Assembly: GCA_014860175.1 (NCBI GenBank)
Contig: JACZKF010000628.1
Span: 1-17,149, forward strand
Reading direction: 5' to 3'
Source of the DNA: Desulfuromonadales bacterium
GTDB taxonomy: Bacteria; Desulfobacterota; Desulfuromonadia; Desulfuromonadales; JACZKF01
DNA length: 17,149 bases
The notes below the pieces were generated by a model, which saw only the letters and a program-made list of their open reading frames with translations, was not told where the DNA came from and searched no databases. Both the position numbers and the translations under genes were made by a program. Numbering within the stretch: position 1 is the stretch's first letter; every line of letters starts with the position of its first letter. Positions 7,337 through 14,071 of the stretch are shown here, piece after piece.

Positions 7337-8710
7337 ATGCTGAAGCCCCTTGTGCTGATCATTGATGATGATGTTTCCCTGCGCCGAGTCATTGAGTTCT
7401 CTTTGTGCCAGGCCGGTTATCGTGTTCTCAGTGCCGCCGACGGGGAAGAAGGAGTCAGCCTTTTTCAGCGGAAAACTCCGGACGTGGTGATCACCGATCT
7501 GCAGATGAGCGGCATGTCGGGGCTGGAGGTGGTGGAACGGGTCAAGAGCGGGAGCCAGCGGACCCAGGTGATCGTCATTACCGCCTTTGGCACCGTTGAG
7601 AACGCCGTGGAGGCGATGAAGATGGGGGCCTACGACTTCATTACCAAACCGTTCAGCCGCGACCACCTGCGCCTGGTGGTAGAGAAGGCGCTCGCCTTTC
7701 AGGGGCTGGAGGAGGAGAACACCCGGCTGCGTGAGCGGCTCGCGGAGCAGTCGCTGTCGTCGTTCATCGCCGTGGCGGAGAAAACACGGGCGGTGGTCGC
7801 TCTGGTGCGGCGGGTAGCCGCCAGCGAAGCGACCGTCCTGATCCTGGGAGAGAGCGGCACCGGCAAGGAAATGATCGCCCGGGCAATCCACGAGCAGAGC
7901 GAACGGCACAGCCGCGCCTTCGTACCGGTCAACTGCGCCGCTATCCCAGGGGAACTTCTGGAGAGCGAGCTATTCGGGCACTCCCGGGGCTCCTTTACGG
8001 GGGCCATGCGCGACCGAAAAGGGAAATTCGAGCTGGCCGACGGCGGCACCATTTTTCTCGACGAGGTGGGAGAGCTGCCGCTGGAGCTGCAGCCCAAGCT
8101 GCTGCGCGTTTTGCAGGAGATGGAGATCGAACCGGTCGGAGGCCACCCTTGCAAAGTCGATGTTCGAGTGGTGGCGGCCACCAACCGCGACCTGGAGGAG
8201 CTGATGGCTCAGGGGAAATTCCGGGAGGATCTCTTTTACCGGCTGGCCGTCATCCCGGTCGTCATTCCGCCCCTGCGCCTGCGACGGGAGGACATTCCCC
8301 CCCTGATCGCTCATTTTCTTAAGAAACACGGCAACGGACAGTCGGTCGAGATCAGCCAGAAAGCGATGGACCGCCTGATCGCCTATGACTGGCCCGGAAA
8401 TATCCGGGAACTGGAGAACCTGATCGAACGGTCTTTAATCCTTTCCCTCTCCAGCACCATCGAAGAACACGAGCTGCCCGCCCGGGTCCGCTTGAACACC
8501 CAGCGCCCGTTTCAAGGGGTTCTGAACCTGCCTGAGACGGGCTATTCCCTTGAGGCTATGGAGAAGGAGGCGATCCACCTGGCGCTGCTGCGTAATGACT
8601 GGAACCGAACCCGGGCGGCGAGTTTTTTGCAGATTCCCCGGCACGTCCTGGTCTACCGCATGGAGAAGTTCGGTATCGGAAAATCGCCGGCTGTCCGGGA
8701 AAATGCTTAG
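7337..8710 (+). CDS. Sigma-54-dependent response regulator (NtrC family)
   Basis: This 457-aa three-domain activator remodels RNA polymerase-sigma54 at -24/-12 promoters. Receiver domain 1-120: acidic D10/D11, phospho-acceptor D54 (VVITDLQM), K104 (TKPF). AAA+ domain about 140-375: Walker A GESGTGKE 171-178, the sigma-54 contact loop GSFTGA 218-223 (usual GAFTGA), Walker B GGTIFLDEVGELP with D242/E243, arginine-finger region FREDLFYRL 295-303, and WPGNIRELENL. Fis-type helix-turn-helix 407-447 (LALLRNDWNRTRAASFLQIP). GCAGGAG precedes ATG 7337. It is encoded alone. Candidate binding sites upstream of four genes in this window make it a likely local regulator; the split kinase at 947-5295 is a candidate partner. 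The serine in the loop is unusual but occurs naturally. Confidence 0.93.
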   Translation: MLKPLVLIIDDDVSLRRVIEFSLCQAGYRVLSAADGEEGVSLFQRKTPDVVITDLQMSGMSGLEVVERVKSGSQRTQVIVITAFGTVENAVEAMKMGAYDFITKPFSRDHLRLVVEKALAFQGLEEENTRLRERLAEQSLSSFIAVAEKTRAVVALVRRVAASEATVLILGESGTGKEMIARAIHEQSERHSRAFVPVNCAAIPGELLESELFGHSRGSFTGAMRDRKGKFELADGGTIFLDEVGELPLELQPKLLRVLQEMEIEPVGGHPCKVDVRVVAATNRDLEELMAQGKFREDLFYRLAVIPVVIPPLRLRREDIPPLIAHFLKKHGNGQSVEISQKAMDRLIAYDWPGNIRELENLIERSLILSLSSTIEEHELPARVRLNTQRPFQGVLNLPETGYSLEAMEKEAIHLALLRNDWNRTRAASFLQIPRHVLVYRMEKFGIGKSPAVRENA

Positions 8711-9054
8711 GAGGAAGAGCAGGCGGCCTGGCGAAACCGCGGCCTCTTGCGCCTCTCCTTCCGACACTTGACCTCGAATCGAGTACCAGCGACAGGTGGC
8801 TGGAACAGGTTACCCTGCAGCACCTGGAAGTTCTCAGTGGAAGAATTAGGTATTGAACGAATGCTGCCAGGCAAGCGTCCCAATGTGGTCTCCGGCTGCC
8901 TGTATAAAGACGGCGGCTCTCCCGGAACTTAAGTCGCCCTCCTTCCCGACTCGGGGGAGCGGTACCTGATCAGCTTTGCAATAACCAAAAGAAAGGGAGG
9001 TACAGAAGGGTCGTTTCAGGAGCCCCCGGTCAAAATGGGGGGGGGGGAAGGCGG
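8711..9054. other. Intergenic stretch with no recognised gene; poly-G tract
   Basis: No coding frame here has recognisable similarity or a convincing ribosome-binding site. The only striking feature is an 11-base G run at 9037-9047, preceded by AGCCCCCGGTCAAAAT, so CCCCC can pair with part of the G run. It lies between the convergent 3' ends of the response regulator and the TVP38 gene and may contribute to termination. Confidence 0.4.
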
Positions 9055-9765
9055 TCATAAGAGGCGCCAGCGGTGGATTATGCTCCCGCTGCATTGCGCT
9101 GCCGGGCTTTTCCCAGCCTCTGATAGAGAACTGGCGCCAAGGCAAAGATGCCGAGAAGAGCAAACGAACTGAGGACCCTTGGAGAAACGACGTCTGTTGA
9201 TGGTGGCGAGACTTGCCCCGGCATTGACGTACATGAATCCGCCCGGGAGGATGCCGAGGAGGGTGCCGAGAAGGAAGGTGCGCAGCCGCAGTCTGGTTAA
9301 AGCCGCTCCCAGATTGACGAGAAAAAACGGGAAGACGGGCACGAGACGAAGAAAGAGCAGGTAAGACAGCCCCTGCGTTTCCAACGCACCGTTCAGCTTG
9401 GCCAATTTGTGCCCGAACTTTTTCTGCACGGTGTCACGGAACAGGTATCTGGCCACGATGAAGGCGAGAAGGGCTCCGACAGTCGCCGCCGTCACGGCGT
9501 ACAAGGTACCAAGGACCGTGCCGAAAAGGAGGCCGGCTGCCAGGGAGAAGACCGCCGCTCCGGGAAGCGAAAGAGCCGTCTGCAGGACATACAAAGCGAT
9601 GAAAGCCAGAACGGTGATCAATCGATGCTCGGCGTAAAAGGCGGACAATATCTCCTTGTTGGCCTTGAGCGCCTCGAAAGACATGTACCTGCCGAGATCC
9701 AGGCCGAAAAAGAGGATAACGAGCGCCGCAATCAGGGCGAAAACCGCGAACTTTTTCTGGGTCAT
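9055..9765 (-). CDS. TVP38/TMEM64 (SNARE-associated, DedA-like) membrane protein, frameshifted near C-terminus
   Basis: TVP38/TMEM64 proteins are inner-membrane proteins related to DedA lipid scramblases. From ATG 9763-9765 (MTQKKFAVFALI) the protein shows an N-terminal membrane helix (about 6-22), the re-entrant LPGAAVFSLAAGLLFG (68-83), the conserved FLRLVPVFPFFLVN (138-151) and GILPGGFMYVNAGA. After ...SLATIN the current frame turns into an unlikely Cys/Arg/Ser-rich tail ending at 9055. Shifting by one base near 9197-9201 gives TDVVSPRVLSSFALLGIFAL then APVLYQRLGKARQRN, the expected last membrane helix, ending TAA at 9078-9080. One base was gained or two lost, or the read has an error. It starts 16 bp after the upstream selenoprotein gene, so the two are probably co-transcribed; the ribosome-binding site is weak. 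Confidence 0.8.
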   Translation of the reverse strand: MTQKKFAVFALIAALVILFFGLDLGRYMSFEALKANKEILSAFYAEHRLITVLAFIALYVLQTALSLPGAAVFSLAAGLLFGTVLGTLYAVTAATVGALLAFIVARYLFRDTVQKKFGHKLAKLNGALETQGLSYLLFLRLVPVFPFFLVNLGAALTRLRLRTFLLGTLLGILPGGFMYVNAGASLATINRRRFSKGPQFVCSSRHLCLGASSLSEAGKSPAAQCSGSIIHRWRLL

Positions 9766-9781
9766 GAACAACCGATCAACT

Positions 9782-10306
9782 CTATGCTTCCGGTTCGATG
9801 CCGAAGGCCCGGTTGAACCGGGCGCTGAAGTTCTCCAGGGCAATGGCGGCGGTCAACTCCACTATCTGCTCCGGTGAAAGGTGCTCCGCCAGTTTGCGGG
9901 CGAGGGCGGCGGGAACCCTCGCTGGAGTGGCGGTCATCGCTTCGACGTAGGCGAGGACATCCTTCTCCAAGTCGGTGAAGACCCTGCTTTCCTGATAGTC
10001 GGCAAGCGCGGCTATTTCTTCAGGGGTGATTCCCGCCTCACGGGCGAGACGATCCGTCAGGTCGACTCAGAAGGCGCACTCGACCTGACGGGCGGTCCAG
10101 TACATGGCCAGTCGCTTGAGCCTCTCCGGCAACTCACCCGAACTCCGAACCGACTTGACCAGTCCCAGAAACGAACGAAGGATCTGCGGTTTCCGTCCGT
10201 AGACGCGCAGCGGTGCCGGAACGCCTCCCGGGCGCCGTCCCATGATCCGGAACAGAATCCGCAACCAGAGCGGTCCCTCGTTGTTCGTAATACCCTTTAT
10301 CCGCAT
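9782..10306 (-). CDS. AhpD-like / carboxymuconolactone decarboxylase-family selenoprotein (CxxU)
   Basis: Proteins of this family are alpha-helical thiol oxidoreductases; AhpD-type members use a CxxC pair to reduce peroxiredoxin partners. The frame from ATG 10304-10306 (GGAG 8 nt upstream) is open to TAG 9782-9784 except for one TGA at 10067-10069. Flanking residues read RQVECAF-[TGA]-VDLTDRL, so the TGA takes the place of the second Cys of the family's C-x-F-C-V-D motif: C77 and Sec80 of 174 residues. Both sides are continuous family sequence: N-terminal GVPAPLRVYGRKPQILRSFL, C-terminal EKDVLAYVEAMTATPARVP and IVELTAAIALENFSARFNRA. A bSECIS-like hairpin lies 17 nt after the TGA. Without Sec insertion only a 79-aa fragment would result. 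A TVP38 gene follows and a rhodanese remnant precedes on the same strand. The alternative, a nonsense mutation of Cys TGC/TGT to TGA, is possible. Confidence 0.85.
10028..10054 (-). promoter_or_regulatory. bSECIS-like hairpin downstream of the in-frame TGA
   Basis: On the minus strand TCTCGCC-CGTGA-GGCGGGA (10049 to 10031) forms a 7-bp stem with a 5-nt loop, extended by GAT/ATC pairing across a 2-nt bulge. The loop begins 25 nt after the TGA and has G at its second position, matching the known bacterial SECIS layout (short apical loop with an early G, 16-37 nt from UGA). SelB would bind here to place Sec-tRNA at the TGA. The fold was done by eye. Confidence 0.65.
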
Positions 10307-10403
10307 TTCATCTCCGTGTCGGCATCCTGACGGTCGTTTGCTCTACCCCAATTCATCTGGACGGTCACCCAACACCTCTGCCCGTCCATTCAGCGGTTTC
10401 AGG

Positions 10404-10580
10404 CTACTGCCGGGATGCCGTCCGGATCGGAATCTCGATCGGGACGGCCTTGTTGTTGGCCCACTTGATCCAGGAGCCGTCGTAGTGCGGACTTGGTAAC
10501 CGAGTCCGAGCAGGACTAGGGTGGCATAGGATGAAACTGAATTCCCGTGGAATGTCACCTTGTGAAGCCTCTCTAAACCC
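10404..10580 (-). pseudogene. Rhodanese-domain sulfurtransferase remnant
   Basis: On the minus strand, FHGNSVSSYATLVLLGLGYQV followed after a frame change near 10487-10495 by RHYDGSWIKWANNKAVPIEI and TAG at 10404-10406 is the C-terminal part of a thiosulfate sulfurtransferase (typical ...VRxYDGSWxEW...). The catalytic-loop Cys expected before this segment and the whole N-terminal part are missing, and the frame is broken, so it is a dead fragment. It lies 97 bp upstream of the selenoprotein gene on the same strand, hinting at a former sulfur/selenium operon. The 10307-10403 spacer shows only a 7-bp inverted repeat TGGACGG/CCGTCCA (10358/10382). Confidence 0.6.
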
Positions 10581-10687
10581 ACCATTTTGCCGTGAATTAA
10601 TTCCCTATGTTTTAATTGCTTTTTTACGCTAAACGAACACATTTAAGCTGTCAAGAATAATCCTAAAGTAGCTGTAATACTCCCGTG

Positions 10688-10725
10688 ACTGAAGAATATT
10701 CACCCCCCGACAGTGGAATATTCTT
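10688..10725. promoter_or_regulatory. Paired palindromic enhancer site upstream of the secreted peptide
   Basis: GAATATTC occurs at 10694-10701 and 10716-10723, centres exactly 22 bp apart, within a 10-bp perfect inverted repeat AAGAATATTC (10692-10701) / GAATATTCTT (10716-10725). The layout (two sites on one helix face, 77 bp before a -24/-12 promoter) is that of an enhancer for a sigma-54 activator. The same pair recurs at 14741/14763. Confidence 0.65.
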
Positions 10726-10801
10726 AAGTTGTTGCGAAAGAGGTTTTATTCTGTCCTTTGTAACATATTGTTATTATTATATTTTATAGTCTAGTCGAGC
10801 T

Positions 10802-10817
10802 TGGCACTAACAATGCA
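10802..10817 (+). promoter_or_regulatory. Sigma-54 (-24/-12) promoter of the secreted peptide
   Basis: TGGCAC-TAACA-ATGCA matches TGGCAC-N5-TTGCA with GG and GC spaced correctly. It lies 52 bp before ATG 10870 and predicts a start near 10828. This is the best sigma-54 match in the window. Confidence 0.75.
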
Positions 10818-10869
10818 TTTCGAAAAGCAATAATTTTTACCATTCATCGTACTGAAAGGAGATCGCACC

Positions 10870-11052
10870 ATGAAGAAACTGGCATTAACCTTTATCGTCT
10901 TCGGGCTTCTCACAGGGGCGGCATTTGCCGCGGAAACAAAGCAGAGCCCCTGCCAGGCCGAATGCTCATGCAGCAAGACCCAAAAGGCCGAGAACAGCGT
11001 CTTCAACCCGCTGTTCCCGGAATTTGAAGTACAGCCGCCTATGGGTGGTTAA
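10870..11052 (+). CDS. Small secreted Cys-containing peptide
   Basis: This 60-aa product has a clear Sec signal peptide (MKKLALTFIVFGLLTGAAFA, predicted cleavage after A20). The 40-residue mature peptide holds three cysteines in a CxxxCxC cluster (C28, C32, C34) and a Pro/Phe-rich acidic tail. AAAGGAG is 8 nt before ATG. It has its own sigma-54 promoter, paired upstream sites and a strong terminator, so it is a dedicated single-gene unit. I do not recognise the family. The Cys cluster could bind a thiophilic metal or form a disulfide in the periplasm, but that is inference. Confidence 0.8.
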   Translation: MKKLALTFIVFGLLTGAAFAAETKQSPCQAECSCSKTQKAENSVFNPLFPEFEVQPPMGG

Positions 11053-11067
11053 GTAGAAGGGCAAAAG

Positions 11068-11106
11068 CACGAGGACCTCATGGTAGGGTCACCTGAGGTC
11101 CTCGTG
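11068..11106. terminator. Bidirectional terminator between peptide and cysteine desulfurase
   Basis: CACGAGGACCTCA (11068-11080) pairs perfectly with TGAGGTCCTCGTG (11094-11106), a 13-bp stem with 13-nt loop. On the minus strand it is followed by CTTTTGCC; on the plus strand by TTCAAT. It lies between convergent genes and can serve both. Confidence 0.75.
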
Positions 11107-11150
11107 TTCAATATGCTGGAGTTCAGCAGGCAAAACGACTGCCGATGGCG

Positions 11151-12290
11151 TCACCGTCCGGCGCGAAGGTCCCGAACCTGCTCCGCGATGACCTGCGCCG
11201 CTCGGTCTATCTCCTCCTCGGTCGTGAGTCGTCCCAGGCTGAAGCGAACGGCGCCGAGCCCCTGCGCCCGCGACGTTCCCATCTCCTTGAGGACACCGGA
11301 GAGTTCGCCGGTGCCGTCGTGACAGGCCGAGCCGGTGGAGGCGGCGATCTCCGGCATGCGTGCGAGCAGTTCGGCGCCAACGACCCCGGCGAAGCTGACG
11401 TTCAGGGTGTTGGGGAGCCGGTCGGCCGGATGGCCGTTCAGAAGGACGTCACCGGCACGCTCCTCAATCAGCGCGTGGAATCGGTCCCGCAAAGATCGAA
11501 TCCGCGCCGATTCTTCGGCCATCCGTTCCCTCGCTAGCTCCATCGCCTTCCCCAGCGCCGCGATGTACGGCACGTTCTCCGTCCCCGCCCGGCGTCCCGC
11601 CTCATGCCCAGCACCGTGCAGGTAGCGGTCGAGTCTGACGCCGCTGCGAACGTAGAGAGCGCCGATCCCCTTGGGGGCGTAGAGCTTGTGCCCGGCGACG
11701 GTGAGTAGATCGACGCGCAGTTCGTCCACCCGCGTCGGGACCTTTCCCACCGACTGCGCCGCATCGGTGTGCAGCGTCACCCCGCCCTCCTTCACGATCT
11801 CCCCGATCTCCGCCAGCGACTGAATCGTTCCGACCTCGTTGTTGGCGTGTATGACCGAGACGAGGATGGTCTGTTCGGTCACCGCCCGCCGCACCGCCGC
11901 CGGATCGACCCGCCCCGTGCCGTCCACCGGCAGCAGCGTCACCTCGAACCCGTGCCGCTCCAGCCATTTCAGCGGCTCCAGAATCGCCGGATGCTCGATC
12001 CGCGTGGAGATGATGTGGTTGCCGCGGTAGCGGTTGGCAAATGCGAAGCCGATCAGGGCATGGTTGTTCGACTCCGTCCCGCCACTGGTGAAGATGACCT
12101 CCGCCGGCGAGCAGCCGAGCAGGTCCGCCACGCGCGAGCGCGCCAACTCGACGGCTTCCTTGGCTGCCTTGCCGTAAGGGTGATTGCTGGAAGGGTTGCC
12201 GAACACCTCCTCAAAATACTGGAGGAGTTCACGGGTCACCAGAGGATCAACCGGGGTGGTGGCGTTGTAGTCGAGATAAACTGGGCGCAC
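11151..12290 (-). CDS. Cysteine desulfurase (NifS/IscS family)
   Basis: This cytosolic PLP enzyme takes sulfur (or selenium) from cysteine (or selenocysteine) as an enzyme persulfide for Fe-S, tRNA or selenium pathways. The 379 residues show YLDYNATTPVDP at the start, GGTESNN 70-76, H100 (RIEHPAI), D176 (LHTDAAQS), PLP lysine K202 (VAGHKLYAPKGIGALY), RAGTEN 234-239 and catalytic C323 in STGSACHDGTGELSGVL. The end LGAVRFSLGRLTTEEEID is standard. The SACHDG loop differs from the common SACTSG. The start is GTG 12288-12290 with AAGG about 8 nt upstream. It is last in a minus-strand row after the lipoprotein gene (41-bp gap). No IscU, tusA or sel gene adjoins it, so its sulfur acceptor is unknown. 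Confidence 0.93.
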   Translation of the reverse strand: MRPVYLDYNATTPVDPLVTRELLQYFEEVFGNPSSNHPYGKAAKEAVELARSRVADLLGCSPAEVIFTSGGTESNNHALIGFAFANRYRGNHIISTRIEHPAILEPLKWLERHGFEVTLLPVDGTGRVDPAAVRRAVTEQTILVSVIHANNEVGTIQSLAEIGEIVKEGGVTLHTDAAQSVGKVPTRVDELRVDLLTVAGHKLYAPKGIGALYVRSGVRLDRYLHGAGHEAGRRAGTENVPYIAALGKAMELARERMAEESARIRSLRDRFHALIEERAGDVLLNGHPADRLPNTLNVSFAGVVGAELLARMPEIAASTGSACHDGTGELSGVLKEMGTSRAQGLGAVRFSLGRLTTEEEIDRAAQVIAEQVRDLRAGR

Positions 12291-12331
12291 GCACAGCCTT
12301 CAGAAATAACCGGGCCAGGGGAACATTCCGG

Positions 12332-13201
12332 TCAGGGATGTTCGAGCCGAAGCAGAGAAAACGTGTCCACCCCTTTGCCGGCTCGACCGAGGCTGTCGAC
12401 GACCTCCCACTCGGCCGTCAGGGTGATTCCTTCCCGGAACTCTGCGGCTCTCTCCGGGTGAAGGACAACTGCCATGTTGAAGACGGACTGGAAAAACTTT
12501 CCCTGCACATCCTTGCCAGTGGCGTCCCTCAGCGCGAAATGCTGGATAGTCACTGGGCGATCGAAGTTGACGAGAATCTCTTCCGGGTCCTGCGCGCCCT
12601 TGTCCCAGACACCGACCAACGAGAGCAGGGTCGGAGCGCCTGGGTCGGCAATTTGCTGCGTGTCGTGGGCGAACCCCTCGGCCGGCATCCCGGGCCAGGC
12701 GGCGCCGTCCAAAAGAAGTCGGACCCTGTTCACTTCGTCGAACTGCACTGCCGTCTCGGTGAGCGCCGCGACCATGGCCGACTGTGCCGCCGCATCGGCG
12801 GTCGCTGCCCCCAACGTCAAGTCCAGCTCGATGAGGCCATCCCCGAGCGAGCGGACCTGAAGGCGACTGCCAGCGGGGAAGGGGTTGACCAAGGGGCTTT
12901 TCCCCGGAAAGGTCACCTCCGCGCTGATCAACCGTTGCAGCAACAGCTCCAGTTGCCCTTCCTCGCGGAACAGAAAAAACGGCACAGCGCGCACCTTCGA
13001 GGAATCTGCGCGCAGAGGGTAGAAGCCGACGCGGGCAAAGCCAACGCCCCGCTCAGGGGTCGGCGGCTCTCCAAAATAATGGACAAAGGCTGGACTCGCT
13101 TTGACGGTGCCGGCCGGAACCTCTGCGCTCTTTTTTTCGCAGGCAGTCAGGAGCGCCCCTGCCAGCAGAAGCAACACACCAGTCAGAAGCCTTCGTACCA
13201 T
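12332..13201 (-). CDS. GerMN-domain lipoprotein
   Basis: This 289-aa lipoprotein has a signal sequence MVRRLLTGVLLLLAGALLTA and lipobox LTAC (C21). Residues about 55-170 resemble the GerMN fold (VGFYPLRADSSKVRAVPFFL, LISAEVTFPGKSPLVNPFPA, GLIELDLTLG, ALTETAVQFDEVNRVRLLLD). About 190-289 is a beta-rich C-terminal domain of unknown type. GerMN domains occur in sporulation proteins and also in envelope lipoproteins of non-sporulating bacteria; the role here is unknown. ATG 13199-13201 is chosen because GGGAG lies 8 nt upstream and the signal peptide starts there; a longer in-frame start at 13288 would bury the signal. It follows the exported-protein gene by 49 bp, so the two are likely co-transcribed. 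Confidence 0.75.
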   Translation of the reverse strand: MVRRLLTGVLLLLAGALLTACEKKSAEVPAGTVKASPAFVHYFGEPPTPERGVGFARVGFYPLRADSSKVRAVPFFLFREEGQLELLLQRLISAEVTFPGKSPLVNPFPAGSRLQVRSLGDGLIELDLTLGAATADAAAQSAMVAALTETAVQFDEVNRVRLLLDGAAWPGMPAEGFAHDTQQIADPGAPTLLSLVGVWDKGAQDPEEILVNFDRPVTIQHFALRDATGKDVQGKFFQSVFNMAVVLHPERAAEFREGITLTAEWEVVDSLGRAGKGVDTFSLLRLEHP

Positions 13202-13250
13202 ACCAAACTCCCAAGGGACGTGGAACTGTAATTCGAATTCGTGACAACAG

Positions 13251-13934
13251 TCAAAAAACGGCAAGTTCCTGGAAGGGCGTTTCGCCATCCGCTCTCTGCT
13301 TTTGGCTTACGCGAAAGCTCTCGAACACCGTGTTTGCGACTTTCAGGTCCTCCAGTCCCGGATTCGGTCCGGTGTAGTAGAGGTAGATCCAGTGATCGTG
13401 TGCAAAGCTAACAATGCCGATGAATCGGGTCGGCTTGCCATGCATACGATACTCGGCATCCACCCGGTAAGCCGCTTTGGCACCGACGAGGCGTGCCTTG
13501 CCGACCTTGCTTGTGGCCCCTTCGATGCCCTCTTCGCTCTGCAGGCCTTCGGCCGCATAGCGGGCCGAGGCTTTCAGCACTCGGGCTCGCGGGGGAGCTT
13601 CGTCTTTCCGCAAGGGACTGAAATCAACTTTGACATGCGCCCCGCTCAGCGGGTTGTAGAGAAAGAGCTCGTTTCCCTTCAACATCTGCCGGGCGGCTTC
13701 TTCCGGGCTGTCGATGCCCGCCTTGCGGGCGGCCGCCAGTTGCGCCGGACTGATGTGCCCCGCGCTCTGGCTGACGAGATTCTCCGGAGGCTCTGTACTC
13801 ATCTGCCAAGGCGACGGAAGATCCGAGAAGTTTACCAGAATTTCCGGGCGAACCTCAAAAACGGCCGCCATCGCCGGACCTGCGGCAGCCAGCGACATGC
13901 CGAGCAGAAAAAATCCGAGCCAGCGATACTTCAT
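13251..13934 (-). CDS. Exported protein of unknown function
   Basis: This 227-aa protein has a signal peptide (MKYRWLGFFLLGMSLAAAGP, cleavage after AMA at 23). The mature part has a helical segment (SPAQLAAARKAGIDSPEEAA), then likely beta strands (FIGIVSFAHDHWIYLYYTGP, VANTVFESFRVSQ) reminiscent of small periplasmic PsbP/DUF1795-like folds, but I do not recognise a family. No cysteine or obvious catalytic motif is present. A GGAG lies about 11 nt before ATG. It is followed by the GerMN lipoprotein on the same strand, so the two may act together at the envelope. Confidence 0.7.
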   Translation of the reverse strand: MKYRWLGFFLLGMSLAAAGPAMAAVFEVRPEILVNFSDLPSPWQMSTEPPENLVSQSAGHISPAQLAAARKAGIDSPEEAARQMLKGNELFLYNPLSGAHVKVDFSPLRKDEAPPRARVLKASARYAAEGLQSEEGIEGATSKVGKARLVGAKAAYRVDAEYRMHGKPTRFIGIVSFAHDHWIYLYYTGPNPGLEDLKVANTVFESFRVSQKQRADGETPFQELAVF

Positions 13935-14002
13935 GCGTCATACTCCACCAAAGGCGTTTTTTCGGACTCCAGCCAAACAGGCAGGCCGTCGGCCGACTCT
14001 AA

Positions 14003-14034
14003 ATGCAGGGCCACGGCGTAGCGCAGCCCTGCAT
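14003..14034 (-). terminator. Hairpin between the His/Met-rich gene and the exported-protein gene
   Basis: ATGCAGGGC (14003-14011) and GCCCTGCAT (14026-14034) form a perfect 9-bp stem with a 14-nt loop, 38 bp after the stop of the minus-strand gene at 14072. There is no T-tract on the minus strand, so it may attenuate or stabilise the 3' end rather than fully terminate. Confidence 0.4.
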
Positions 14035-14071
14035 CATTGCTTTTCCCCAGTCACAACGTACGCCAGCCCGC

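Noticed and set aside
8747..8932. 61-codon frame after the response regulator
   Set aside because: No convincing ribosome-binding site and no recognisable motif; it lies in a stretch with no other sign of coding.
12338..13231. 297-codon plus-strand frame opposite the lipoprotein gene
   Set aside because: The minus-strand product has a lipobox, signal peptide and GerMN-like domain with a proper ribosome-binding site; the plus-strand product is His/Arg-rich and looks like an antisense artefact.
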